This document shows, one piece after another, positions 1-6,004 of a stretch of 6,004 nt of DNA; the first letter of the stretch is position 1, and the number at the start of each line of letters is the position of its first letter. The notes under the pieces are model-generated. The model worked only from the letters and a program-made list of their open reading frames with translations, made no database searches and was not told where the DNA came from. The stretch comes from Sediminibacterium sp. Lineage in GTDB: Bacteria; Bacteroidota; Bacteroidia; Chitinophagales; Chitinophagaceae. Location of the stretch: positions 1 to 6,004 of the forward strand of contig JAGNTI010000084.1 in the NCBI GenBank assembly GCA_017987615.1, given 5' to 3'. The position numbers were made by a program, and so were the translations under genes.

Positions 1-119
1 AATTGATCACTAGGGGCTATAAAACCTCTACCTAAAACTTGTCTTGGAATAATTGTTACCCCTGCAGCTATGGCAGCGGTACTGCGTAAAAATTTACGTC
101 TTGAATTGGATTGTGACAT
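1..119 (-). CDS. Gfo/Idh/MocA-family oxidoreductase with Tat signal, N-terminal fragment
   Basis: Only the first 39 codons are in the window; the gene runs off the left edge. The ATG is at 119-117 and the peptide starts MSQSNSRRKFLRST, a clear twin-arginine motif (RRKFLR, residues 7-12). An Ala-rich hydrophobic stretch follows (about residues 14-23), then PRQVLGRGFIAPSDQ. From memory of the family, this 'P-R-x-V-L-G...APSD' run is the usual start of Tat-exported NAD(P)-dependent Gfo/Idh/MocA proteins of Bacteroidota, just ahead of the Rossmann GxGxxG motif, which would lie off the window. Such proteins act in the periplasm or envelope on sugars, and some relatives are GH109-type glycosidases that use NAD. 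The substrate cannot be told from this fragment. It is transcribed away from the DUF1003 gene and is not contiguous with the PUL operon. The Tat signal is seen directly; the family call is an inference from a short stretch. Confidence 0.8.
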   Translation of the reverse strand, partial: MSQSNSRRKFLRSTAAIAAGVTIIPRQVLGRGFIAPSDQ

Positions 120-211
120 GGCAAGTAACTTAATGTACTTAAAGATATAGAAGTCAGTCAATACTATAACAGCAGTTATTAGCTAATTTTACCCATAAAT
201 ACGCCTGTATT
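120..211. promoter_or_regulatory. Divergent intergenic spacer, presumed back-to-back promoters
   Basis: This 92-bp AT-rich spacer lies between two divergently read genes and must hold both of their promoters unless they start elsewhere. Two weak matches to the Bacteroidota -7 element (TAnnTTTG) are present, each wrong at the last base: TAATTTTA on + at 184-191, and TATCTTTA on - at 147-140. Neither has a convincing upstream TTTG at the usual spacing. The spacer also holds a perfect 10-bp palindrome, ATTAGCTAAT (178-187), and an ATAAC-N4-GTTAT inverted repeat (166-179). Either could be an operator or chance in AT-rich DNA. No Shine-Dalgarno sequence precedes either start, which is normal for the phylum. 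Confidence 0.35.
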
Positions 212-673
212 ATGAAAAACGCAAACCCTACAAGCCTTCAGCAAATCAAGGATTCTCATATGCCCTATAGAAACGCCAATATTAGACACAAAGAAAAACT
301 TACTAAACTAGATAGATTGGCACTTTGGATTACAAAAAAAGTGGGATCGATGGGTTTTTTTATGCTTGTTTTTGTGTGGACCGCAACCTGGCTAAGCTGG
401 AATACTTTAGCACCTGCTCATTTGAGATTTGATCCATTCCCTGCGTTTGTACTCTGGTTATTTATTTCAAACATGCTTCAAATATTTTTGATGCCACTTA
501 TTATGGTTGGGCAAAATTTACAATCGAAGCATTCGGAAATTAGGGCAGAAGAAGATTACTTAATCAATAAAAAAGCAGAGCTAGAAATAGAAACGATTTT
601 AGTGCATTTAGAAAATCAAAATAAATTGATCCTTCAAATTTTGGCACATATAGAAAAGGAGCAGAAACAATAA
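212..673 (+). CDS. DUF1003 family membrane protein
   Basis: This is a 153-aa small integral membrane protein. It has a basic N-terminal region (to about residue 45), a first membrane helix at about 46-66 (GSMGFFMLVFVW...), the family's FDPFP motif at 73-77, a second helix at about 76-98, then a QNLQ segment (101-104; family members usually read QNRQ). A charged, Glu/Lys-rich C-terminal helix (about 106-152) probably forms a coiled coil. Length and order match DUF1003, whose biochemical role is unknown to me. The first ATG is chosen because it gives the usual 30-40 residues before the LDRLA segment; Met17 at 260 is a possible alternative start. Nothing ties it functionally to the polysaccharide genes. 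Its TAA is one base from the stop of the convergent esterase gene, so its transcript must end inside that gene or overlap it. Confidence 0.85.
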   Translation: MKNANPTSLQQIKDSHMPYRNANIRHKEKLTKLDRLALWITKKVGSMGFFMLVFVWTATWLSWNTLAPAHLRFDPFPAFVLWLFISNMLQIFLMPLIMVGQNLQSKHSEIRAEEDYLINKKAELEIETILVHLENQNKLILQILAHIEKEQKQ

Positions 674-674
674 T

Positions 675-1592
675 TTATTTTCCTGCAATCATTTTATTGA
701 CTTGCATCCAAGCGGCAGCCCTATCAAACCAACTATCGGATGTTGTGGCATTTTGTAAGCCAAACCCATGACCACCATTTTGATAAATATGCATTTCCGT
801 TTTTACGTTATTTTTTAAGAGGGCCTGGTAAAACCGAATGCTGTTTTCTACAGGAACCGATTTATCATCAGAAGCGTGCACTAAAAAAGTAGGCGGCGTT
901 TGAGCAGTTACTTGAAGCTCCGATGAAAACAATTTAATTTTTGCAGCAGACGCGTTTTTACCGAGTAAATTATCTCTTGAGCCTTTATGGCAAATTGTGG
1001 AGTCCATGCTAATAACAGGGTATACTAAAATGCCAAAGTCAGGTCGTAAATTAGTGAGGCTCGTATTTTCGATATAAGATTCAGAAAATTTTGTAATGCC
1101 TGTGCTCGCTAAATGACCCCCAGCCGAAAACCCAAGCACACCAAGCATATTAGGGTTAATATCAAAACTAGCTGCCCTATCTCTTACGAGTTTAATGGTT
1201 TGTTGCAAATCTTGAAGTGGCACAATTTCTTTATTTGTCATGCAGCTATCAAAGGGTAAGCGGTACTTTACAACAAAAACGGTAACCCCTATTTTATTAA
1301 ACGCTTCAGCTACTTCAGTCCCTTCATGTCCAGTAGCAAGTCTTGCATAACCACCGCCTGGACAAACAATTAAAGCGGTTTTACTCGGATCTTGTTTAGC
1401 TGGCTTAAACACGGTAACCGACGGGTTTGTGACATTTGCAATAACCGTTTTACCAGTAGCATTTTTGCTAACCGCTTCTTCTTTATTACATGGAAGTGCA
1501 TTGGGTAAGGGGCCTTCATAAATAGAAAACTCTTGTTGAGCCATGGTTAAAGAAGATGCAGACATAAAAAGGATGATTAGCAAATAGCGCAT
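675..1592 (-). CDS. Exported alpha/beta-hydrolase, acetyl-xylan-esterase-like
   Basis: This is a 305-aa secreted esterase and the last gene of the operon. The signal peptide is MRYLLIILFMSASSLTMA, with likely cleavage before QQ (residue 19). The fold is an alpha/beta hydrolase: oxyanion-hole motif CPGGGY (77-82), nucleophile elbow GFSAGG with Ser156, catalytic Asp243 in HASDDKSVP, and catalytic His275 in GGHGFG. This set matches the 'acetyl xylan esterase / endo-xylanase B-like' group common in Bacteroidota polysaccharide loci, which removes O-acetyl or similar groups from glycans. The frame stays open upstream to an ATG at 1718, but that 42-residue extension lies inside the transporter gene and would bury the signal peptide. 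The ATG at 1592-1590 is therefore chosen; it overlaps the transporter stop as TAATG, which suggests translational coupling. The exact ester substrate is unknown. Confidence 0.88.
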   Translation of the reverse strand: MRYLLIILFMSASSLTMAQQEFSIYEGPLPNALPCNKEEAVSKNATGKTVIANVTNPSVTVFKPAKQDPSKTALIVCPGGGYARLATGHEGTEVAEAFNKIGVTVFVVKYRLPFDSCMTNKEIVPLQDLQQTIKLVRDRAASFDINPNMLGVLGFSAGGHLASTGITKFSESYIENTSLTNLRPDFGILVYPVISMDSTICHKGSRDNLLGKNASAAKIKLFSSELQVTAQTPPTFLVHASDDKSVPVENSIRFYQALLKNNVKTEMHIYQNGGHGFGLQNATTSDSWFDRAAAWMQVNKMIAGK

Positions 1593-2845
1593 TATAGTTT
1601 TATTTTTTCTATTCTTCCACTGAAGATAAATAAAACCGCGATACCAAGTGGCACAAGTGCAGCTGCTAATATAAAAAACGGCGTGTAAGATGTTTTGGTA
1701 AGCGCAGGTACCATCCATGTGGTGGCTAGCACACCCATATTTGCTGCAAAACCACCAAGCCCCGATAGTGTACCTACTGCCTTACCCGATAAATAATCGG
1801 AAGGCATGGTTTGTATCGTTCCAATAATTATTTGAAAACCAAAGAGTGCAAAAAATATAGCAATCATGGCATAAGATGGATTATTGAGCCCAATAATAGT
1901 GAGTAGTGCAGGAAACATAAATAAACCGCCCAGTAACACAATGGATTTTCTGGTTTTAGTAACGCTCCAACCAGCTTTTAATAAACGCCCTGATAACCAA
2001 CCGCCACCAATGCCACCAATCATGGCGCCTACATAAGGGAACCAAGCAAATGCACCAATGGCTTTAATATCAAAATGAAATTTATCTGCTAAATAAAGGG
2101 GAAGCCAAATCACAAACAACCACCAAATAGGATCGAGTAAAAAGCGAGATAATAAAATACTCCAGCTTTGTCTGATTTGTAAAATTTGCTTAAAAGAAAG
2201 TCCTCTATCTGATGGATCGGCAGGTTGTTGACCATCCAAAATATATAGACGCTCCTCTTCTGTTAACCAAGGGTGCGCATCCGGCGTTTTTTTATTGATC
2301 CATAGCCATGGGATAAGCCACAATAAACCAAGCAGTCCAATTAAAATAAATGTAGCTTTCCATCCTATAAACCCATATAAAAAAGCAATAAGTGGCGCAG
2401 AAATTATACTACCAATAGAAGCACCTGCATTAAAAATACCTTGCGCAAGTGCACGCTCTTTTACAGGAAACCATTCGGCATTACTTTTTGCAGCACCAGG
2501 CCAATTACCCGCTTCTCCTAAACCTAATAATGCCCTAAAAATTGAAAAGCTCATGATGCCTCTGGCCGCAGCATGAAAAGCAGCAGAAATACTCCATACC
2601 ACAATGGAAACAACGAAACCAAGTCTGGTACCAATGGCATCAAATAATTTACCGCTGAGTGCCTGACTAATAGCGTATGCGATGGTAAAACAACTTACAA
2701 TAAACGCATACTCCGATTTATTCATTTGCAATTCCGATGCAATACCGGGCCACATAATGGCAAGTGCATTACGGTCTATATAATTAACAACAGTAGCAAG
2801 TCCAATCAAACTTAAAATCCACCAACGCAATCCTTTTAATTTCAT
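1592..2845 (-). CDS. MFS transporter, ACS family, hexuronate (ExuT-like) type
   Basis: This is a 417-aa inner-membrane permease with about 12 hydrophobic helices and a soluble central loop at about 184-220. The N-terminal NYIDRNALAI (21-30), the MFS loop motif GKLFDAIGTR (65-74) and GLGEAGNWPGAAKSNAEWFP (108-127) resemble the ExuT/GudP anion:cation symporter family, which imports hexuronates such as glucuronate and galacturonate, or related sugar acids, with protons. The substrate here is inferred from that resemblance and from the sulfatase and esterases around it. It starts 8 bases after the preceding esterase and its TAA overlaps the next ATG by one base, so it sits mid-operon. The length is normal, with no sign of a frameshift. 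An aldonate, or a sulfated or unsaturated uronate, is also possible; the sequence alone does not decide it. Confidence 0.88.
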   Translation of the reverse strand: MKLKGLRWWILSLIGLATVVNYIDRNALAIMWPGIASELQMNKSEYAFIVSCFTIAYAISQALSGKLFDAIGTRLGFVVSIVVWSISAAFHAAARGIMSFSIFRALLGLGEAGNWPGAAKSNAEWFPVKERALAQGIFNAGASIGSIISAPLIAFLYGFIGWKATFILIGLLGLLWLIPWLWINKKTPDAHPWLTEEERLYILDGQQPADPSDRGLSFKQILQIRQSWSILLSRFLLDPIWWLFVIWLPLYLADKFHFDIKAIGAFAWFPYVGAMIGGIGGGWLSGRLLKAGWSVTKTRKSIVLLGGLFMFPALLTIIGLNNPSYAMIAIFFALFGFQIIIGTIQTMPSDYLSGKAVGTLSGLGGFAANMGVLATTWMVPALTKTSYTPFFILAAALVPLGIAVLFIFSGRIEKIKL

Positions 2846-2853
2846 CGCACTAA

Positions 2854-3768
2854 TTATTTTTTAAACGCATCCAACGATTCTATAAATTTAAATATTGCCG
2901 TGTTTAGCATGGCGTTTTGGTCTTTATCAAATTTACCATGAAGGCCGCCTGGTATCGTAATAAATTCTGTTTTTACACCAGCCGCAACAAGCGCAGCGTG
3001 AAGTGCCACCGATTCTTGATAAGGTACGGTTGGGTCAGCATCACCATGAACAATAAATACAGGCGGGCTTGTTTTTTTAACCCAATGGATAGGAGATACT
3101 GATTTGATAAAATTTTGATCCTCTTTTTTTGATCCTAACCAATTGGTAGCCGACTTACTTTTAATGTAAGGACCATATGCCCAATCATTAACGTCAGCAA
3201 TACCATACTTGTCAATAATAGCGGCCACATTAATATTTTCGACACCTGAACAGTTGTTGTCAAAAATGTGATTGTTTTGAAGTAGGCCTCCCATTAATGC
3301 CAGATGACCTCCAGCAGATCCGCCCATAATAATAATTTTATTGGGATCTAGATGAAGTGCTTTTGCATTTTTAATTAAATAAATAAGCGCACAACGCGTG
3401 TCTTCGATAGCAGCTGGCGCTGTTGCTTGGCTAGTTAATCTATATTCAATATTGGCAACTGCAAACCCTGCTTTAAAATAAGGTGCAAAACCACCTTGCT
3501 CTTCTTTAGCACCATGATTCCATCCGCCACCATGAATATTAATAATAACAGGATTGAGAGGACCATTTGTTGGAGGCAAATACAAATCCATACGACCATC
3601 CCAATCATTTACCTTAGCATACACTACATTTAATTGAGATGTAAAGCCTGCTGGCACTGCAATTACTTTGAATTTTGAAGAGTCAATGGCTGGCGTACCG
3701 CTAGGTACAGCTTGCGCAAAAAGCACTGTAGTAAAAAGAATACTTAGTGATGTAAATAGTACTCGCAT
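2854..3768 (-). CDS. Exported alpha/beta-hydrolase esterase (HSL/BD-FAE-like)
   Basis: This is a 304-aa secreted carboxylesterase-type enzyme. The signal peptide covers about residues 1-20 (MRVLFTSLSILFTTVLFAQA). The mature part shows the oxyanion-hole motif HGGGW (79-83), nucleophile elbow GGSAGG with Ser151, catalytic Asp245 in HGDADPTVP, and His277 in GGLHGKF: a complete triad in normal order and spacing. The family includes hormone-sensitive-lipase-like and bifunctional acetyl/feruloyl glycan esterases (BD-FAE). In this setting it most likely removes acyl groups from the polysaccharide or its oligosaccharides. It follows the sulfatase by 10 bases and precedes the transporter by 8, so it belongs to the same operon. 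It is clearly different from the second esterase (HGGGW/GGSAGG versus CPGGGY/GFSAGG), so the two are not a recent duplication and probably remove different esters. Confidence 0.88.
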   Translation of the reverse strand: MRVLFTSLSILFTTVLFAQAVPSGTPAIDSSKFKVIAVPAGFTSQLNVVYAKVNDWDGRMDLYLPPTNGPLNPVIINIHGGGWNHGAKEEQGGFAPYFKAGFAVANIEYRLTSQATAPAAIEDTRCALIYLIKNAKALHLDPNKIIIMGGSAGGHLALMGGLLQNNHIFDNNCSGVENINVAAIIDKYGIADVNDWAYGPYIKSKSATNWLGSKKEDQNFIKSVSPIHWVKKTSPPVFIVHGDADPTVPYQESVALHAALVAAGVKTEFITIPGGLHGKFDKDQNAMLNTAIFKFIESLDAFKK

Positions 3769-3778
3769 AAATGCAAAT

Positions 3779-5404
3779 TTATTTGTTAAGAGGTTTTACT
3801 TGTGACGCCAAATATTCTAGCATCGATTTTTTCAAATTTTTGGATTCATTCAAATACTCAATTTGATCTGCTACGTTTATTTTTTCTAATGGATCCTTGA
3901 TATAATCATATAGTTCTACACCCACAACATTTGCTTCATTAAACGCAACAGTAGATCTAAAGCCTTTATTGATCCATATGGTGTAGCGGTAACGATTATT
4001 TCTGATAGAATAGCCCATAATATTTCCGTTTGCATATCCCAATCTTTCACTTTCCGCCATACCTGAACTTCGGGGATACTGACTTACGGCAAATTCTTTA
4101 ACAATAGCTGCTGGATTTTTCATTAATGGAACAAGACTTTTTCCTTGAAGCTGGCCAGGTACAGGAACGCCTGCTAATTCACATAAGGTTGGAAAAACAT
4201 CCACGTGTTCTGAAATTGAATTTGTAGTATTTGATTTAATTCTTGGATCACTTATGATTAATGGGGCGCGTGTTGCTTCTTCAAAATTGCTATGCTTACA
4301 CCACAAATTATGATCTCCTAAATGCCATCCATGGTCACCCCATAATACAATAACGGTATTACTAGCTAGTCCAAATTCATCAATAGCATCCAGCAGTTTA
4401 CCTACTAATGCATCTGTATAACTGATGGATGCATAATATCCATGCAAGAGCTCCTTTTGCTTTTCATCTCCTAATGTTAGGCCAAAATCTTTTTGGCTGG
4501 TGGACGCAATTACTTCAGGTATATCCGTATAAGATCTAAGTTCTCCTGCATTATGATAAGCAACAGAAATAGGATTACGTATTTGATCTTGAAAAGGTGC
4601 TACTTTAATTTGGTCTCGCTTATATAAATCCCAGTACTTTTTTGGAGCTACAAAAGGAAGATGGGGTTTCGAAATACCAACTGCAAAAAAGAAGGGGGTG
4701 GCATTATTTTTAATTTCCGATAAAATTTGAATCGCTTGTAAAATATTGGCACCATCATTATACGCATTATCAGGCACATCCTCACTTTCGGTAGCAGGCT
4801 TTACCTTTACATTCGCCTCCTCTCTTGCCTCTGCCTTAGATTTGCCAGATGCAACAGCCTCACGAATGACGCTTTCAACCAAAGCCTTTGTGTTTTTATT
4901 TTGATATCTACCCTGGGATGGTTCACCAAAATCTACAGCATAATATTTTTTGTCCGTTTTGTAATACGGGACACTCCATGAAACTTTATCAAGGTCCTGA
5001 TCTACATTTCGAGGATCAAAAACTTTTCCAATGCCAAGTGTAGTATATCCTTGTGTAATCAAATACTCCGGCATTGTTACGATACCTGGACTAACCGTAC
5101 GCAATTGTGTTTTCAAATCCCAAATTTGAGTATAATCAGGACGCATACCAGTTAGTATACTGGCTCTTGTTGGGCCACATACCGCTTGTTGACAATAATT
5201 ATTAATAAATGTAGTACCTCTCTTTGCTAACCTGTCAATATTTGGCGTTTTCACTAGTGTATTACCATATGCACCAATCAGCGGCTTTAAATCATCAATC
5301 GCGATAAATAAGATATTAGGCTTAGACGTGTTATTAACCTGGCCAATTGAAGTATTAAAAACCAGTGTAGCAATCAGAATAATAAAGTATTTGCAATTTT
5401 TCAT
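3779..5404 (-). CDS. Iduronate-2-sulfatase-like sulfatase (S1 family)
   Basis: This is a 541-aa exported type I sulfatase that hydrolyses sulfate esters on a sugar. The signal peptide covers about residues 1-21 (ending SIGQ, no lipobox), so it is a soluble periplasmic or secreted protein. Asp37-Asp38 (AIDDLKP) and Asp357-His358 (WGDHGW) are the expected Ca2+ ligands. Cys76 in CGPTR (76-80) fits the C-x-P/A-x-R signature and would be converted to formylglycine by a maturase, which is not in this window. KPH (246-248) and Lys370 match active-site positions. The IDDLKPLIGAYG and QQAVCGPTR context is that of the iduronate-2-sulfatase-like subgroup (SulfAtlas S1_7 as I recall it), which suggests 2-O-sulfated uronate or a related sugar. 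Where human IDS has GKVFH, this protein has GKVFD (Asp130). It heads the four-gene operon, right after the terminator that follows susD. The ATG at 5404 is the only start that gives the signal peptide. Confidence 0.92.
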   Translation of the reverse strand: MKNCKYFIILIATLVFNTSIGQVNNTSKPNILFIAIDDLKPLIGAYGNTLVKTPNIDRLAKRGTTFINNYCQQAVCGPTRASILTGMRPDYTQIWDLKTQLRTVSPGIVTMPEYLITQGYTTLGIGKVFDPRNVDQDLDKVSWSVPYYKTDKKYYAVDFGEPSQGRYQNKNTKALVESVIREAVASGKSKAEAREEANVKVKPATESEDVPDNAYNDGANILQAIQILSEIKNNATPFFFAVGISKPHLPFVAPKKYWDLYKRDQIKVAPFQDQIRNPISVAYHNAGELRSYTDIPEVIASTSQKDFGLTLGDEKQKELLHGYYASISYTDALVGKLLDAIDEFGLASNTVIVLWGDHGWHLGDHNLWCKHSNFEEATRAPLIISDPRIKSNTTNSISEHVDVFPTLCELAGVPVPGQLQGKSLVPLMKNPAAIVKEFAVSQYPRSSGMAESERLGYANGNIMGYSIRNNRYRYTIWINKGFRSTVAFNEANVVGVELYDYIKDPLEKINVADQIEYLNESKNLKKSMLEYLASQVKPLNK

Positions 5405-5420
5405 AGCAATTATTGAAATA

Positions 5421-5456
5421 AAAAAGGGCCAATCATATTTAGATGATTGGCCCTTT
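5421..5456 (-). terminator. Intrinsic terminator or attenuator after susD
   Basis: This is a perfect 14-bp stem (AAAGGGCCAATCAT at 5423-5436 pairing with ATGATTGGCCCTTT at 5443-5456) with a 6-base loop. Read on the minus strand, the 3' arm ends in CCC followed by TTTTT (5425-5421), then TATTT. It starts 11 bases after the susD stop and leaves only 16 bases before the sulfatase ATG. It is a textbook rho-independent terminator for susC/susD transcripts. Because the next genes read the same way, it may work as a partial terminator that sets a lower level for the enzymes. It is less suited to rightward termination, since the T run on that side is only TTT followed by AAAT, and no rightward gene ends here. 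Confidence 0.9.
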
Positions 5457-5467
5457 AAATATATGAA

Positions 5468-6004
5468 TTAGTATCCAGGATTTTGCTGAATCACTAGTCC
5501 AGTATTATTATCAATTTCTCTTTGCGGAATTGGTAAAATCATTTTGTTACTTGTAACTAGATTTTGCATATCAAGTAATGACAACTTTGGAGTTGGATAA
5601 GCCATGTAGTGTAGCGGATACATCACTGCAAAATGAGCCTTTAGAATATCCATTACTTTTACAGATGGCATTGTAGATCCAAACCTTAACAAGTCAAACC
5701 AGCGCTGATTTTCAAAAGCAAATTCAAACTTTCTTTCATTAGAAAGTGCAGTTTCAAAAGCAGTTGCATTCGCAACGGTTGTCAATGTTAATAATGACAA
5801 ACCTGCACGCACCCTAGTTTGATTGATCAAATCTAATGACGCCTGACTATACCCGTTTGCTTCAGCTAACATGAGCAGTACATCAGAATAACGAATAACC
5901 ATCCAATCTGTTTCTGAATCGTTTGCCACAACAACTGGAGAAATATGTTTTGCTGGATATATTTTTGCTGCCGCACCGGTACCATAAGTTCCAATATTTA
6001 CAAC
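5468..6004 (-). CDS. SusD/RagB-family glycan-binding protein, C-terminal part
   Basis: The last 178 codons of a SusD-like outer-membrane lipoprotein are present; the 5' part, including the lipoprotein signal, lies beyond the right edge. The frame is open from 6004 through to the TAA at 5470-5468. The visible part contains TDWMVIRYSDVLLMLAEANG (residues 33-52 of the fragment), the TPR-like INQTRVRAGL, ERKFEFAFENQRWFDLLRFG (90-109) and the terminal ending LPIPQREIDNN...QQNPGY. All are hallmarks of the RagB/SusD C-terminal domain. SusD caps the SusC TonB-dependent transporter and binds oligosaccharide at the cell surface; a susC gene is expected just upstream, off the window. An internal GTG at 5929 is not the start, because conserved SusD sequence continues upstream of it. 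Glycan specificity cannot be read from this domain. Confidence 0.95.
   Translation of the reverse strand, partial: VVNIGTYGTGAAAKIYPAKHISPVVVANDSETDWMVIRYSDVLLMLAEANGYSQASLDLINQTRVRAGLSLLTLTTVANATAFETALSNERKFEFAFENQRWFDLLRFGSTMPSVKVMDILKAHFAVMYPLHYMAYPTPKLSLLDMQNLVTSNKMILPIPQREIDNNTGLVIQQNPGY

Noticed and set aside
1593..1718. 42-codon upstream extension of the 675-1592 esterase frame
   Set aside because: It overlaps the conserved end of the transporter gene, has Cys-rich non-family sequence, and would place the clear signal peptide inside the protein. The ATG at 1592 is preferred.
2295..2576. Plus-strand open frame of 93 codons
   Set aside because: It lies wholly inside the transporter gene on the opposite strand, has Pro/Ser/Lys-rich low-information sequence and matches no family I know. 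It is a shadow frame.
2917..3102. Plus-strand open frame of 61 codons
   Set aside because: It lies antisense within the esterase gene, with no recognisable domain and no promoter or leader. It is a shadow frame.
4767..4899. Lys/Ala/Glu-rich segment of the sulfatase (about residues 169-213) as a foreign insertion
   Set aside because: Similar charged segments followed by a DVPDNAY-type motif occur, as I recall, in many bacterial iduronate-2-sulfatase-like proteins. It looks like a family feature rather than an inserted domain.
5456..5463. TATATTTA on the minus strand as a -7 promoter element for the sulfatase operon
   Set aside because: It misses the final G of TAnnTTTG, has no TTTG at about 19-21 bases upstream, and overlaps the terminator stem. 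Too weak to list as a promoter.
5927..5929. GTG as a possible start of a short SusD-like protein
   Set aside because: The reading frame continues open to the window edge with SusD-like sequence, so this is an internal Val codon of a truncated-by-window gene, not a real start or a pseudogene.
1..6004. Search for IS elements, CRISPR repeats, tRNA/rRNA and long direct repeats
   Set aside because: By eye, no transposase, regularly spaced repeats, tRNA-like cloverleaf or rRNA sequence was found. The window is almost fully explained by the listed genes.

Overview
The window looks like the chromosome of an aerobic, AT-rich Bacteroidota bacterium, most likely of the Sphingobacteriia/Chitinophagia type. 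The grounds are a SusD/RagB C-terminus, an exported sulfatase, Tat-exported Gfo/Idh/MocA-type proteins, and start codons with A/T-rich leaders and no clear Shine-Dalgarno sequence. The genus cannot be fixed from this sequence.

Layout: bases 1-119 hold the N-terminus of a leftward Gfo/Idh/MocA-family oxidoreductase with a Tat signal. A 92-bp divergent spacer separates it from a rightward DUF1003 membrane protein (212-673). That gene meets, stop to stop with one base between, a leftward cluster that fills the rest of the window. In transcription order (right to left) the cluster is: the end of a susD gene (6004-5468, 5' part off the window), a strong intrinsic terminator hairpin (5421-5456), an iduronate-2-sulfatase-like sulfatase (5404-3779), an exported alpha/beta-hydrolase esterase (3768-2854), an ACS-family hexuronate-type MFS transporter (2845-1592) and a second exported acetyl-xylan-esterase-like hydrolase (1592-675). 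The last four genes are separated by 10, 8 and -1 bases and are very probably one operon.

Inferred role: this is the downstream part of a polysaccharide utilisation locus. SusD, with a SusC expected off-window, captures a glycan at the outer membrane. The sulfatase removes sulfate and the two esterases remove acyl (acetyl or feruloyl-type) groups in the periplasm or outside the cell. The MFS protein carries the released sugar acid across the inner membrane. The combination points to a sulfated, esterified, uronic-acid-containing polysaccharide, but no glycoside hydrolase or polysaccharide lyase is visible to name the backbone.

The most notable structural point is the 14-bp perfect terminator hairpin between susD and the enzyme/transporter operon. 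Only 16 bases of leader remain between it and the sulfatase start, which implies partial read-through (attenuation) or a promoter inside the hairpin or susD. I see no mobile element, CRISPR array, tRNA, rRNA or clearly novel system; this is mostly a recognisable carbohydrate-degradation locus.
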